From Psychrobacter fozii (GTDB lineage: Bacteria; Pseudomonadota; Gammaproteobacteria; Pseudomonadales; Moraxellaceae), in contig NZ_QJSU01000001.1 of NCBI RefSeq assembly GCF_003217155.1, positions 124,001-188,000 of the forward strand: a stretch of DNA of 64,000 nt. Direction: 5' to 3'. The notes under the pieces are model-generated. The model did not search any database and was not told the origin of the DNA. It worked only from the letters and a program-made list of their open reading frames with translations. The translations under genes and the position numbers were made by a program. Below are positions 36,689 through 45,563 of the stretch, in pieces (positions within the stretch are counted from its first letter, which is position 1; each line of letters begins with the position of its first letter).

Positions 36689-38908
36689 ATGTCAAAAATT
36701 ATCTATACAAAAACTGATGAGGCCCCTGCTCTAGCAACCCTTTCATTCTTGCCTATTGTTGAAGCGTTTACCAAAACGGCAGGGATTGCTGTTGAGACAA
36801 CTGATATCTCTGTTGCAGCGCGAGTATTGGCTGAATTCCCAGAATATTTGACGGAAGAGCAACGCGTACCAAACAATTTGGCTGAGCTTGGTCGTCTGAC
36901 ACAAGATCCAAACACCAACATCATTAAACTGCCAAACATCAGTGCCTCTGTGCAACAGCTTAAAGCTGCGATCAAAGAGCTGCAAAGCAAAGGCTTTGCG
37001 TTACCTGACTTTCCTGAAGACCCACAGACTGACGAAGAAAAAGAGTTACGTAAGCGTTATGGTAAAAGCTTAGGTAGTTCGGTTAACCCTGTTTTGCGCG
37101 AGGGTAACTCAGACCGCCGCGCTCCTAAAGCCGTCAAAAACTATGCTCGCAAACATCCGCACTCTATGGGCGAATGGAAACAGTGGTCAAGCACGCACGT
37201 TTCGCACATGCATGGCGGCGACTTCTACGATGGTGAGCAATCCATAACCTTAGATAAGGCCCGTACTGTACGTATGGACTTATTGCTTGATGATGGCACT
37301 AACAAGGTCTTAAAACCTGAAATTGCGCTACAAGACAAAGAAGTCATCGATCTAATGGTCATGAGCAAAAAATCGCTGCTAGAATTCTATGAGCGTGAAA
37401 TGGAAGATTGCCGTGAGGCAGGAATTTTGTTCTCACTGCACGTAAAAGCAACCATGATGAAGGTTTCACACCCTATCGTATTTGGTCACGCGGTTCGTAT
37501 CTACTACAAAGAAGCCTTTGCAAAGCATGGCGCTACGTTTGACGAGTTGGGTATCAACGTCAACAACGGCATGGCTGATTTGTTTGACAAAATTGCAACT
37601 TTGCCAGCCTCAAAGCGCGAAGAGATTGAGCAAGACTTGCATGCTTGTCAAGAGCATCGCCCACGTCTGGCCATGGTTGATTCTTCAAAAGGTATCACCA
37701 ACTTCCATTCTCCAAGCGACATTATCGTAGATGCATCAATGCCTGCTATGATTCGTAATGGTGGTAAAATGTGGGGCGCCGATGGCAAACTATATGATTG
37801 TAAAGCCGTTATGCCTGAATCTACCTTTGCCCGTATTTATCAAGAAATGATCAATTTCTGCAAATGGCATGGTAACTTTGATCCAACGACGATGGGTACT
37901 GTCCCTAACGTTGGCTTGATGGCACAAAAAGCAGAAGAGTACGGCTCACACGACAAGACTTTTGAGTCGAGCAATGCTGGTATTGCACGTATTGTTGACG
38001 TAGATACTGATGAAGTATTGCTCGAAAAACGTGTTGAAAAAGGCGATATCTGGCGCATGTGTCAGGTTAAAGATGACCCTATCCAAGATTGGGTGAAACT
38101 GGCTGTTCGCCGTGCGCGCGAATCAGACACGCCTGTTATCTTCTGGTTAGACCCATATCGTCCACATGAGAATGAGCTGATCAAAAAAGTTCAGACTTAC
38201 TTGAAGGATCATGACACTACAGGTCTACACATTGAGATCATGTCACAAGTTCGTGCCATGCGTTATACCCTAGAGCGCGTTGCTCGTGGTCTGGATACTA
38301 TCTCTGCTACTGGTAACATCTTGCGTGATTACCTAACTGACTTGTTCCCAATTCTAGAGCTAGGCACCAGTGCCAAGATGCTATCAGTCGTACCACTAAT
38401 GAAAGGTGGTGGTCTGTTTGAAACGGGTGCAGGTGGTTCAGCTCCGAAACACGTTGAGCAGCTCGTAGAAGAAAACCATTTACGTTGGGATTCATTGGGT
38501 GAGTTCTTAGCCTTGACCGTATCTTTGGAGCATTTAGCCGAGAACGATAACAATGCTAAAGCCAAAATATTGGCTGACACACTAGATACAGCGACCGAAA
38601 AACTGCTGTTAAATGATAAATCACCATCACGCAAAACAGGTGAATTAGATAACCGTGGTAGTCACTTCTATCTGGCCATGTACTGGGCTGAAGAGCTGGC
38701 AGCACAAGATCAAGATAGCGAGCTAAAAGCACAATTTACACCATTTGCGCAAAAGCTCAAAGACAGCGAAGAAGCTATCGTCAAAGAGCTTAACCAAGCT
38801 CAAGGCAGGCCTGTAGATATCAAAGGCTACTACTATGCCGATGAAGAATTGGCTAAGAAAGCCATGCGTCCAAGTGCTTTGTTTAACGAAACACTGGCAT
38901 CGCTATAA
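36689..38908 (+). CDS. icd: Isocitrate dehydrogenase, monomeric NADP-dependent type
   Basis: 739 residues, the length of the monomeric class. It oxidises isocitrate to 2-oxoglutarate. The opening [22 protein letters not shown], the substrate loop [29 protein letters not shown] and the NADP region are all family hallmarks (for example [25 protein letters not shown]). It stands alone between the 615-base upstream region and a terminator. Psychrophilic relatives use this form. Confidence 0.97.
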   Translation: MSKIIYTKTDEAPALATLSFLPIVEAFTKTAGIAVETTDISVAARVLAEFPEYLTEEQRVPNNLAELGRLTQDPNTNIIKLPNISASVQQLKAAIKELQSKGFALPDFPEDPQTDEEKELRKRYGKSLGSSVNPVLREGNSDRRAPKAVKNYARKHPHSMGEWKQWSSTHVSHMHGGDFYDGEQSITLDKARTVRMDLLLDDGTNKVLKPEIALQDKEVIDLMVMSKKSLLEFYEREMEDCREAGILFSLHVKATMMKVSHPIVFGHAVRIYYKEAFAKHGATFDELGINVNNGMADLFDKIATLPASKREEIEQDLHACQEHRPRLAMVDSSKGITNFHSPSDIIVDASMPAMIRNGGKMWGADGKLYDCKAVMPESTFARIYQEMINFCKWHGNFDPTTMGTVPNVGLMAQKAEEYGSHDKTFESSNAGIARIVDVDTDEVLLEKRVEKGDIWRMCQVKDDPIQDWVKLAVRRARESDTPVIFWLDPYRPHENELIKKVQTYLKDHDTTGLHIEIMSQVRAMRYTLERVARGLDTISATGNILRDYLTDLFPILELGTSAKMLSVVPLMKGGGLFETGAGGSAPKHVEQLVEENHLRWDSLGEFLALTVSLEHLAENDNNAKAKILADTLDTATEKLLLNDKSPSRKTGELDNRGSHFYLAMYWAEELAAQDQDSELKAQFTPFAQKLKDSEEAIVKELNQAQGRPVDIKGYYYADEELAKKAMRPSALFNETLASL

Positions 38909-39401
38909 TTTTAAGCGATTGCACTTAGACCATTAAGCTTAATCGCTGTTGGGGTTTATATCCAAAAGCGATTAAGCAAGTTTAAGTCTTAGCAAATAAA
39001 ACACCTCAACCGCTTTAGTGCGTTGAGGTGTTTTTTATGGTCTTTCATAGCATATCCAAGTTGTATTGGAACGATTATATTGTAGAGCCCTTTTCCGGGT
39101 GCCGTCGTACAGCCGATGCCCTCTTATCATCTCAGCAAAAAACATGAGTGGCCCTGTGAACAATAGAAAAACACTTTATAATAGACGCTTATCTTAATTA
39201 GAAAAATATATAGTATCCAAAAAACATGACAAGCCTATCAAAATACGGATGAAATGGAAGCTCCTAGCTCGTACCGTCTTATTTTTTAGCAGGACACGTT
39301 ATACTCAGGGTGTGTGCTCATTTTTATTTTGAATGTTAGGGTGTATCATCATTTGGATAGTAAGTAATACTGACTCATTTATATTTAGGAAATAGCTGTT
39401 T
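38909..39401. other. Intergenic region icd - pseudouridine synthase gene
   Basis: Contains the icd terminator. The remaining 365 bases presumably hold the promoter of the next gene; nothing else recognised. Confidence 0.45.
38998..39037 (+). terminator. Terminator after icd
   Basis: AACACCTCAAC/GTTGAGGTGTT stem, CGCTTTAGTGC loop, then six T. Confidence 0.92.
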
Positions 39402-40013
39402 ATGTCGACCTCTAGTCTCGTACTATTCAATAAGCCTTATGGCGTGCAAAGTCAGTTCAGAGATGACAGTAATAACAACCACACCACGCTATCGGAGTAT
39501 TTTACGGACAAATCATTGCGCGTGGCTGGCAGACTTGATGCGACCTCAGAAGGTTTGCTGATTCTGACTGATGATGGTCGAGTAAATAAAGCAATTACCC
39601 ATCCACCCAAAGCCAATGCTGGGCGGAAACAAGGCAAGACGTATTTAGTACAAGTTGAAGGTATCCCTACGCCTGAGCAGCTTAGTAAGCTCCAAAAAGG
39701 TGTGATTCTCAAAGATGGCAAAACCCTGCCTGCTGAGATTAAGCATGTCAGTGAAGATGAATTGCCAATGCCACTCTGGCAACGTGACCCACCGATACGT
39801 GAGCGTAAAAGTGTGCCAGACTCATGGTTGATGTTGACTATTTATGAAGGTAAAAATCGCCAAGTAAGGCGCATGACTGCACATGTGGGGCTGCCTTGCT
39901 TACGTTTGATACGTTGGTCAGTTGCAGGTTTTGAGCTGGGCGAATTAGCGGTTGGCGAGTCTATACGAGTTCATTTGGATAGTGAGCGCTGTAAGCAGTT
40001 GAGTATTACTTGA
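39402..40013 (+). CDS. 23S rRNA pseudouridine synthase, RluE-type
   Basis: 203 residues of the RsuA/RluB/E/F family without an S4 domain, which is the RluE arrangement. The catalytic Asp is in VAGRLDATSEGLLILTDDG. The family motif YEGKNRQVRRMTAHVGLPCLRLIR follows near the C-terminus. RluE modifies U2457 of 23S rRNA; the exact target here is inferred. Start ATG 39402 follows AGGA at a slightly long distance. Confidence 0.88.
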   Translation: MSTSSLVLFNKPYGVQSQFRDDSNNNHTTLSEYFTDKSLRVAGRLDATSEGLLILTDDGRVNKAITHPPKANAGRKQGKTYLVQVEGIPTPEQLSKLQKGVILKDGKTLPAEIKHVSEDELPMPLWQRDPPIRERKSVPDSWLMLTIYEGKNRQVRRMTAHVGLPCLRLIRWSVAGFELGELAVGESIRVHLDSERCKQLSIT

Positions 40014-40161
40014 TAGCTGGTTTGCTAGATTACTAAAATCATAATTGTCAGAAGTAAATAGCTTAACTACTTATTGTTTGATTTGAATATAGTCAATCTT
40101 TGGATTTTAGAAAAATATACATGCTCGCTATCAAAATTTTAAAATTAATGAGGATTTTATT

Positions 40162-41037
40162 TTGGAAGAAATATTGAACCACCTACAGCTAGGGGTTAAT
40201 GCTTTTGCATTATTGGTTGCAGGTTGGATATATAGTGCCTATATCAAAAAATTGAAATCAACCATTACCTCAAAAGATGAGCAAATTAAAACTGTAGAAA
40301 AAAATATTTTTTTCTTAAAGGATAAAAACTCTGAACTTGAGAAGAAAAGCCCAGAGAACATAGAGAAGATTCTTAACGAAAGGATAAAGATCAGAGAGGA
40401 AGAGGTTTTAAGGCTGAATCATGACAAGCAAAAGCATACTGACGAACTAAAATTGAAAACTCAAGAGATAAACCGATTGAGAAGTGAAGTCGAAAAATCT
40501 AGAGATATTCGAAAAACAATGGAGCTTCTAGATCTTGACCTCGAAGAAGAAGATGTTGAGTTTAGATTATTTTCATCTGACGCTAAATATGAAATTGAAG
40601 AAATGGGAGTTGTTGCAGTTGATAGTGGTCAGTTGATGATAACAGATCCATGCTATATCGATTCAGAATGGCAAGATACTCAATTCGAGGATATCCGCTT
40701 GCTAAAGGACAAGGAAACTGCTTCCATTTATCAATTCAGAAAAGATTTCTCTAATTATGAAGACAAAATTGATGGTTTTAGCGAAACGGTTAATGAGCTC
40801 ATAGCTTCTGGAAGGTTAGAGGAAATAGAGATTGACTACTCTGATAGAGTTGACTTCTCATATGCAGGCGCTTGTTACTCAACGCTATCAGAAAAAGGTT
40901 ATGGCGCATTGCCTTTCAAACTAGGACATGAAGGTGCAGGAATAGCTGTAAAAACAGTCTTAGGAGATGGTATGTATCCCGTTTATGCAGAGAAATATGA
41001 TGGAAAAATTATCAGAGTTTACTTTAACCTGATATAA
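40162..41037 (+). CDS. Hypothetical membrane-tethered coiled-coil protein with DPCY domain, TTG start
   Basis: 291 residues, function not recognised. One N-terminal hydrophobic helix (about 9-26) is followed by a Lys/Glu-rich coiled coil at about 30-120. A C-terminal domain of 150 residues then starts at GVVAVDSGQLMITDPCYI and contains YAGACYST and a glycine-rich stretch ending DGMYPVYAEKYDGK. The SGQLxxxDPCY and GDGxYPVYA pattern recalls DUF4241-like proteins, a guess. The TTG start at 40162 is chosen because AGGA lies seven bases before it. The gene is AT-rich and isolated. Confidence 0.75.
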   Translation: MEEILNHLQLGVNAFALLVAGWIYSAYIKKLKSTITSKDEQIKTVEKNIFFLKDKNSELEKKSPENIEKILNERIKIREEEVLRLNHDKQKHTDELKLKTQEINRLRSEVEKSRDIRKTMELLDLDLEEEDVEFRLFSSDAKYEIEEMGVVAVDSGQLMITDPCYIDSEWQDTQFEDIRLLKDKETASIYQFRKDFSNYEDKIDGFSETVNELIASGRLEEIEIDYSDRVDFSYAGACYSTLSEKGYGALPFKLGHEGAGIAVKTVLGDGMYPVYAEKYDGKIIRVYFNLI

Positions 41038-41176
41038 AATCTCCTAGATATATTACGACCTATTAAACATAGCGTCTCGAACGGGTAAGGTTTATCTGCT
41101 AAGCTTCGAAACATGAGTGGTTGTCTGCAATAGGTTTCATTCATTTATTATTAAATTTTTATTCTAGGAATACATC

Positions 41177-41986
41177 ATGATTGCTTCTCATCGTTTTTTA
41201 TTGTTGGCCACCAGTATTTCTGCTGCGCTCATACTGAGTGCCTGTCAGCCGACAACAGAAAACAATGAAGCGACCACTGACGAAGAAGTCACCACGCCAG
41301 TGACTGATATAGCAGAGACTCAAGATAAAGCCGAAGCTAATGATTTAGCGGAAAATGAAGACATCATTGACGAAAGCCAAATGACTGATGTGCTCAAAGA
41401 CTATACAAAATCAATGACTAGAATGCATGATGAAATGATGATCGGCATGGGTTACAACGACCCTGACACTGCCTTCGCTAAAAGCATGCTTGGGCACCAC
41501 CGTGGCGCGATAGATATGGCAAAAATTCAGCTGAAATATGGTACTGATGAAAAAGTACGTCAGCTTGCCCAAGAGATTATTGACGCTCAACAAGTTGAAA
41601 TCGATATTTTGAATAAATGGCTTGCCAGCCACCCTGATACAGCCAAACCTAAACCCAATACCGAAGCTATGCAACAAGCCTATGCTAGAAGTATGGATGT
41701 CTTGAATGGTGAGATGGTATTAGGTATTGCCGATCCTGTCCCTGACATGGCATTCACGCGCGGCATGCTACCGCATCATCTGGGCGCAGTAGAAATGGCC
41801 ACTATCCAGCTGAAATATGGTACTGACGAAGAGATGCGTCAACTGGCACAAGATATCATCGACACTCAGCAACCCGAAATCAAACGGATGCAAAATTGGA
41901 TTGCAGACTCTCAAACAGATGAAAGTACAGAAGATAAGCTTGATGAAGGTGAAGTAGACGCAAAAACTGAAACACCTGACTCTTAG
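41177..41986 (+). CDS. Lipoprotein with two DUF305 domains
   Basis: 269 residues. Signal peptide and lipobox LSACQPTT are followed by an acidic linker and two tandem DUF305 (ferritin-like) repeats at about residues 75-155 and 165-250. Each has M-x-x-x-M...D-x-A-F-x-(K/R)-x-M-L-x-H-H-x-G-A-(I/V)-(D/E)-M-A and QLKYGTDE(K/E)-x-RQLAQ. The Met/His pattern suggests copper or other metal binding in the periplasm, as known for some DUF305 proteins. AGGA precedes ATG 41177. Confidence 0.88.
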   Translation: MIASHRFLLLATSISAALILSACQPTTENNEATTDEEVTTPVTDIAETQDKAEANDLAENEDIIDESQMTDVLKDYTKSMTRMHDEMMIGMGYNDPDTAFAKSMLGHHRGAIDMAKIQLKYGTDEKVRQLAQEIIDAQQVEIDILNKWLASHPDTAKPKPNTEAMQQAYARSMDVLNGEMVLGIADPVPDMAFTRGMLPHHLGAVEMATIQLKYGTDEEMRQLAQDIIDTQQPEIKRMQNWIADSQTDESTEDKLDEGEVDAKTETPDS

Positions 41987-42046
41987 AGACTGAGTTACTT
42001 CTGATGTTTTAAGAAAACCCCAAAATATACCGATAGCGTATAACGC

Positions 42047-42086
42047 AAAACCCCTGTCAAATATGATCATTTAACAGGGGTTTTTA
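42047..42086 (+). terminator. Terminator after the DUF305 lipoprotein gene
   Basis: AAAACCCCTGT/ACAGGGGTTTT stem with T run. Convergent with the peptidase gene, so it may serve both. Confidence 0.9.
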
Positions 42087-42170
42087 TTTTGTATGAATAT
42101 CCAAACAGAATACTTAGGCAAAGTGACTAAAATAAATAATACTTAAATTAATGCACTCAACTCAATGCCC

Positions 42171-44246
42171 TTAATTATGATAACGCTCTATCGCATTAAG
42201 CCATGGTTGCCAGCCCGCATTACCTGAAGAATTCTCATCACTGGCTCTTGACGCTATATCCTCTTTTGCTAAGTGCAGACTTACTTTATGCGGGAATGCC
42301 GTTTCATTAACATCATTCGTACTCTTATCAGCACTGGCTGACTGTTGTACTTCCATAGCTGCTTTCGGCAGTACATTGACATATATTAACTCATCGCGGC
42401 GAAACAAGTAACATTCAACACTATGTGCTGCATTGCTAAGCGAAGCCAACTGTTTACTATCCGCTTTAATGCCGTCAATCGCCACAATGACATCATGGGC
42501 TGAAATCCCAGCTCTGGCAGCCGCACTATCACGCTGTACGCGATTAACCTTTAGTCCGGCGGGCGTTTCAGTACAACGCATGCCCCACGGCACATGCTTA
42601 TCCGCGGTCTCTTTGGTATTAGTACGCATGTTAGTACCATTGGCAGCCAACAGCGCTTCAATTGGTAATTCTTCAACACCATTGACATAACGATGCTCAA
42701 AATTTTCCCAATCCTCTACTGGCATAAACTGCCCAATGACCGCACCCATATCAGCACTACTGATGCCAACACGCTTGTTATCATTTTGCTTGGCTTGAGT
42801 ATAAAAGGCCTTGACCACATCAAACAGACGATAGCGACCAGCACTCTTTTGTAGCAGCGTCAAATCCAAACATAATGCAACCAGCGCTCCTTTATTGTAA
42901 TAGCTAATACCCGCATTACCCGTATTTTCGTCATTGCGGTATAACTTAATCCAAGCATCAAAGCTCGACTCTGCGACACTTTGATACGCACGCCCAGCGG
43001 TTTGATAGTAGCGATTTATTTGTTCCGCCAATAGTTTTAGATAGCTTGATTTGTCAATCACACCTGACGCTTGCAACATAAAGTCATCGATATAAGACGT
43101 AAAACCTTCAAACACCCAAAGTAACGGTGTGAAAGCCTCACGGCGCAAATCAACCTCTAGCATGACATCAGGGCGTACTGTTTTGACCCACCATGAATGA
43201 AAATACTCATGGCTGCATAAACCTAAAAACCGCTGATAATCTGTGCTGGGTATCTTTGGCTCATCAATACTTGGCAAGTCACGGCGCGGGGTAATCAAGC
43301 TGGTAGAATTGATATGCTCAAGGCCACCATAATCTTGACCACTGGCAAACGTCATAAACGTATAATCATGGAAAGGTGCATCACCTAGCCAGCCTAAATA
43401 CGTCTGGCAAATCTGAGTGATATCTTGCTGTAATCTGCCCATATTGGCATTATGCTTACCAGCGAGGTAAAAACTATGATGTAGCGTCTGATGTTCGTTA
43501 TCTTGAATAATAAAATCAAACTTATCTTGCTCTGCGATTTCAAAAGGATAATCGATTATCTCGTGATAGCTATCTGCTTGTAGCCTATAAGCATGCTGAC
43601 CGTCAAGTTTTAGATGCGTAGATTTCAAACCAGATGCCAGAACGACACGCGCTTCTTCTTTATCTGCAAAAAACGTGGCCGGAATAATTAAGCTCACATT
43701 GACAGGCGTATGCTCTTGCCCCTCAACTGCCAATGCAAGCGAGGTGAAATTGCCGTACAAACGCTGCTGATCAACATAGGCAGTACGTACCGACAGATCA
43801 TAACAGTACACTTCATAGTTAACCTCTACTGTCTGCCCTACCTCTACTTGAGGTAGCTGCCAAGTATGTTTATCTGTTTTCTGCGCACGATAAGTCTTAA
43901 GTGGTGTGTCACTATCTGTTGTTTGGCTAGTTGTTTTGCTATCCGTTGCTTGACTATCTAACACCTGATAGTGCACGGCGGTGATGTTGCGGGCAAACTC
44001 ACGCATCAGATAACTGCCCGGTATCCATGCTGGCAACCAAAGCTGAGGAGAATTGGCCGTTGCCGTAAAGCTCAGCGATACATCGATCAAATGCTCAAAG
44101 AAACGATCAAAATTGAAGCGATAACTGATATCAGCGCTTGCGTTGGTATTGTTCACATCGTTATTGTTGGTATTGCTATCTATGAATTGGTTATTTGCAG
44201 TAGTGGTAACGGAAGTCATTGTCTTTTTCATCCTTGTTTTTATCAT
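42171..44246 (-). CDS. M61-family peptidase (glycyl aminopeptidase-like)
   Basis: 691 residues. The zinc site HEYFH is in LCSHEYFHSWWVKTVRPDVM, with a further Glu in the WVFEGFTSYIDDF motif. A C-terminal PDZ domain is recognised around PAGLKVNRVQRDSAAARAGISAHDVIVAIDG. The N-terminal beta domain starts near YRFNFDRFFEHLIDVSLSF. No signal peptide is seen. Of several possible ATGs (44246, 44231, 44219) none has an ideal ribosome-binding site, so the first 10 residues are uncertain. Confidence 0.88.
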   Translation of the reverse strand: MIKTRMKKTMTSVTTTANNQFIDSNTNNNDVNNTNASADISYRFNFDRFFEHLIDVSLSFTATANSPQLWLPAWIPGSYLMREFARNITAVHYQVLDSQATDSKTTSQTTDSDTPLKTYRAQKTDKHTWQLPQVEVGQTVEVNYEVYCYDLSVRTAYVDQQRLYGNFTSLALAVEGQEHTPVNVSLIIPATFFADKEEARVVLASGLKSTHLKLDGQHAYRLQADSYHEIIDYPFEIAEQDKFDFIIQDNEHQTLHHSFYLAGKHNANMGRLQQDITQICQTYLGWLGDAPFHDYTFMTFASGQDYGGLEHINSTSLITPRRDLPSIDEPKIPSTDYQRFLGLCSHEYFHSWWVKTVRPDVMLEVDLRREAFTPLLWVFEGFTSYIDDFMLQASGVIDKSSYLKLLAEQINRYYQTAGRAYQSVAESSFDAWIKLYRNDENTGNAGISYYNKGALVALCLDLTLLQKSAGRYRLFDVVKAFYTQAKQNDNKRVGISSADMGAVIGQFMPVEDWENFEHRYVNGVEELPIEALLAANGTNMRTNTKETADKHVPWGMRCTETPAGLKVNRVQRDSAAARAGISAHDVIVAIDGIKADSKQLASLSNAAHSVECYLFRRDELIYVNVLPKAAMEVQQSASADKSTNDVNETAFPHKVSLHLAKEDIASRASDENSSGNAGWQPWLNAIERYHN

Positions 44247-44553
44247 TATGTTAGAAGCCCTTACTCAAAAACGCAACCGCCAAACCACGAATACCCAATA
44301 GCTCACTCTAAACTGCTTAAAACACCGTTTATTTTAATAAAATGTGACATTTATTGAGATTAAATGGCATTTTTTCTTGTTTTTACCTTGAAAGTTATAT
44401 GTGCCATCTCAATTAAAGATGCTAACTGCTAAAGTTACTTTAATAAACTGATGATAATTGACTCATGACGTGGCTATTTGGCCTGCTAATTGGATTTTTT
44501 AGGTTTATTGCAACCGTATTTAATTTTTTACACAGATATATTTAGGATAATTT
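44247..44553. promoter_or_regulatory. Divergent promoter region, M61 peptidase / slyD
   Basis: About 300 AT-rich bases between divergent genes. Promoters expected; none assigned. Confidence 0.45.
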
Positions 44554-45039
44554 ATGACTACTATCGCAAAAGATACCGCCGTCAAATTCAATTACACACT
44601 AAAAGACGACGAAGGCAACATTCTTGACCAATCACCAGAAGGTCAACCACTTGCTTATTTGCATGGCCATAGCAACATCATCCCAGGCCTAGAGCAACAG
44701 CTAGAAGGTAAATCTGCTGGCGAACAAGTCAATGCAGTTGTTGAACCTGCTGATGGCTACGGCGAGTATCAAGAGCAAGCAGTACAACACGTACCACGTG
44801 ACAACTTCCAAGGCGTTGAAGACATCCAACCTGGTATGCAGTTTCAGTCAGAAGCTGGTGGCCAAGTAATGCTAGTTACCGTTACTGCTGTAAACGATGA
44901 AGAAGTAACCGTTGATGCAAACCATCCATTGGCTGGTAAGCGTTTGACGTTTGACGTTGAAATCCAAGAAGTACGTACAGCAACTGAAGACGAGCTAAAC
45001 CATGGCCATGTACATGGTGCTGGTGGCGTTGAGCACTAA
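44554..45039 (+). CDS. slyD: FKBP-type peptidyl-prolyl isomerase, SlyD-like
   Basis: 161 residues. FKBP core with an inserted flap: VKFNYTLKDDEGNILDQSPEGQPLAYLHGHSNIIPGLEQQLEGK, then DGYGEYQEQAVQHVPRDNF and ANHPLAGKRLTFDVEI. The C-terminal tail is short and modestly His-rich (HGHVHGAGGVEH), as in metal-binding SlyD. It is a cytoplasmic folding helper and may take part in nickel handling. AGGA precedes ATG 44554 with good spacing. Confidence 0.92.
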   Translation: MTTIAKDTAVKFNYTLKDDEGNILDQSPEGQPLAYLHGHSNIIPGLEQQLEGKSAGEQVNAVVEPADGYGEYQEQAVQHVPRDNFQGVEDIQPGMQFQSEAGGQVMLVTVTAVNDEEVTVDANHPLAGKRLTFDVEIQEVRTATEDELNHGHVHGAGGVEH

Positions 45040-45104
45040 TCTCTTCTAGAGAATAGTAAGAAAGGATGAGGCGGTAAGTCACTAATGTGATTGTCGTTCA
45101 ATCT

Positions 45105-45142
45105 AAAAAGGGTCAGTAGCTATCGCTACTGACCCTTTTTTG
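45105..45142 (+). terminator. Terminator after slyD
   Basis: AAAAGGGTCAGTAGC/GCTACTGACCCTTTT perfect stem with TAT loop and T run. Confidence 0.93.
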
Positions 45143-45246
45143 TGCTTGTTTTTATACCCACAATTTATAAAAAATACTGCTGAGACTGTGGACCGTTTAA
45201 TAGGTCTTCAGCCAAAATCTATCGATTACCATCCTCCAGACGTAAC

Positions 45247-45280
45247 AAAGCCGCATAACGACAAGCGTTATGCGGCTTTT
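45247..45280. terminator. Second terminator-like hairpin in the slyD-prc gap
   Basis: AAAGCCGCATAACG/CGTTATGCGGCTTT perfect 14-bp stem with ACAAG loop and short T runs. Confidence 0.7.
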
Positions 45281-45497
45281 ATCACTAACCATCCATGTCA
45301 TCGCTATAAGATACCTAATCCCGGGGCATCTTATAACTATTCGGGCATCCAGCCCTATCATCCCTAACCAGCAAACCACCTATCCTTGATGCGACCTGTA
45401 AGATACCAATCCCTAGTACCAATGAACCTTTTCGTTCAGCCGTGCCGTACAGTTATAATCGCAGATTGCCCCATGGTTAGTAAGAGGTATAAACGTC

Positions 45498-45527
45498 AAT
45501 CCATGTAAGCATATGCTTACATGGATT
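45498..45527. repeat. Perfect 30-base palindrome
   Basis: Both strands read AATCCATGTAAGCAT followed by ATGCTTACATGGATT with no spacer. It lies 36 bases beyond the stop of the protease gene. There is no strong T run, so it could be a protein-binding site or an RNA stability hairpin. Confidence 0.8.
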
Positions 45528-45563
45528 TGAATAATACATTTTTGCCATTCACAGCACTGTTGC

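Larger units (their letters stand above)
45040..45563. other. Intergenic region with three hairpins
   Basis: Between convergent slyD and the tail-specific protease gene. Holds the slyD terminator, a second stem at 45247-45280 and a perfect 30-base palindrome at 45498-45527. A 75-codon open frame (45140-45367) has no recognisable content. Confidence 0.55.

Noticed and set aside
45140..45367. 75-codon plus-strand frame after slyD
   Set aside because: It begins inside the slyD terminator and crosses a second hairpin; no start signal.
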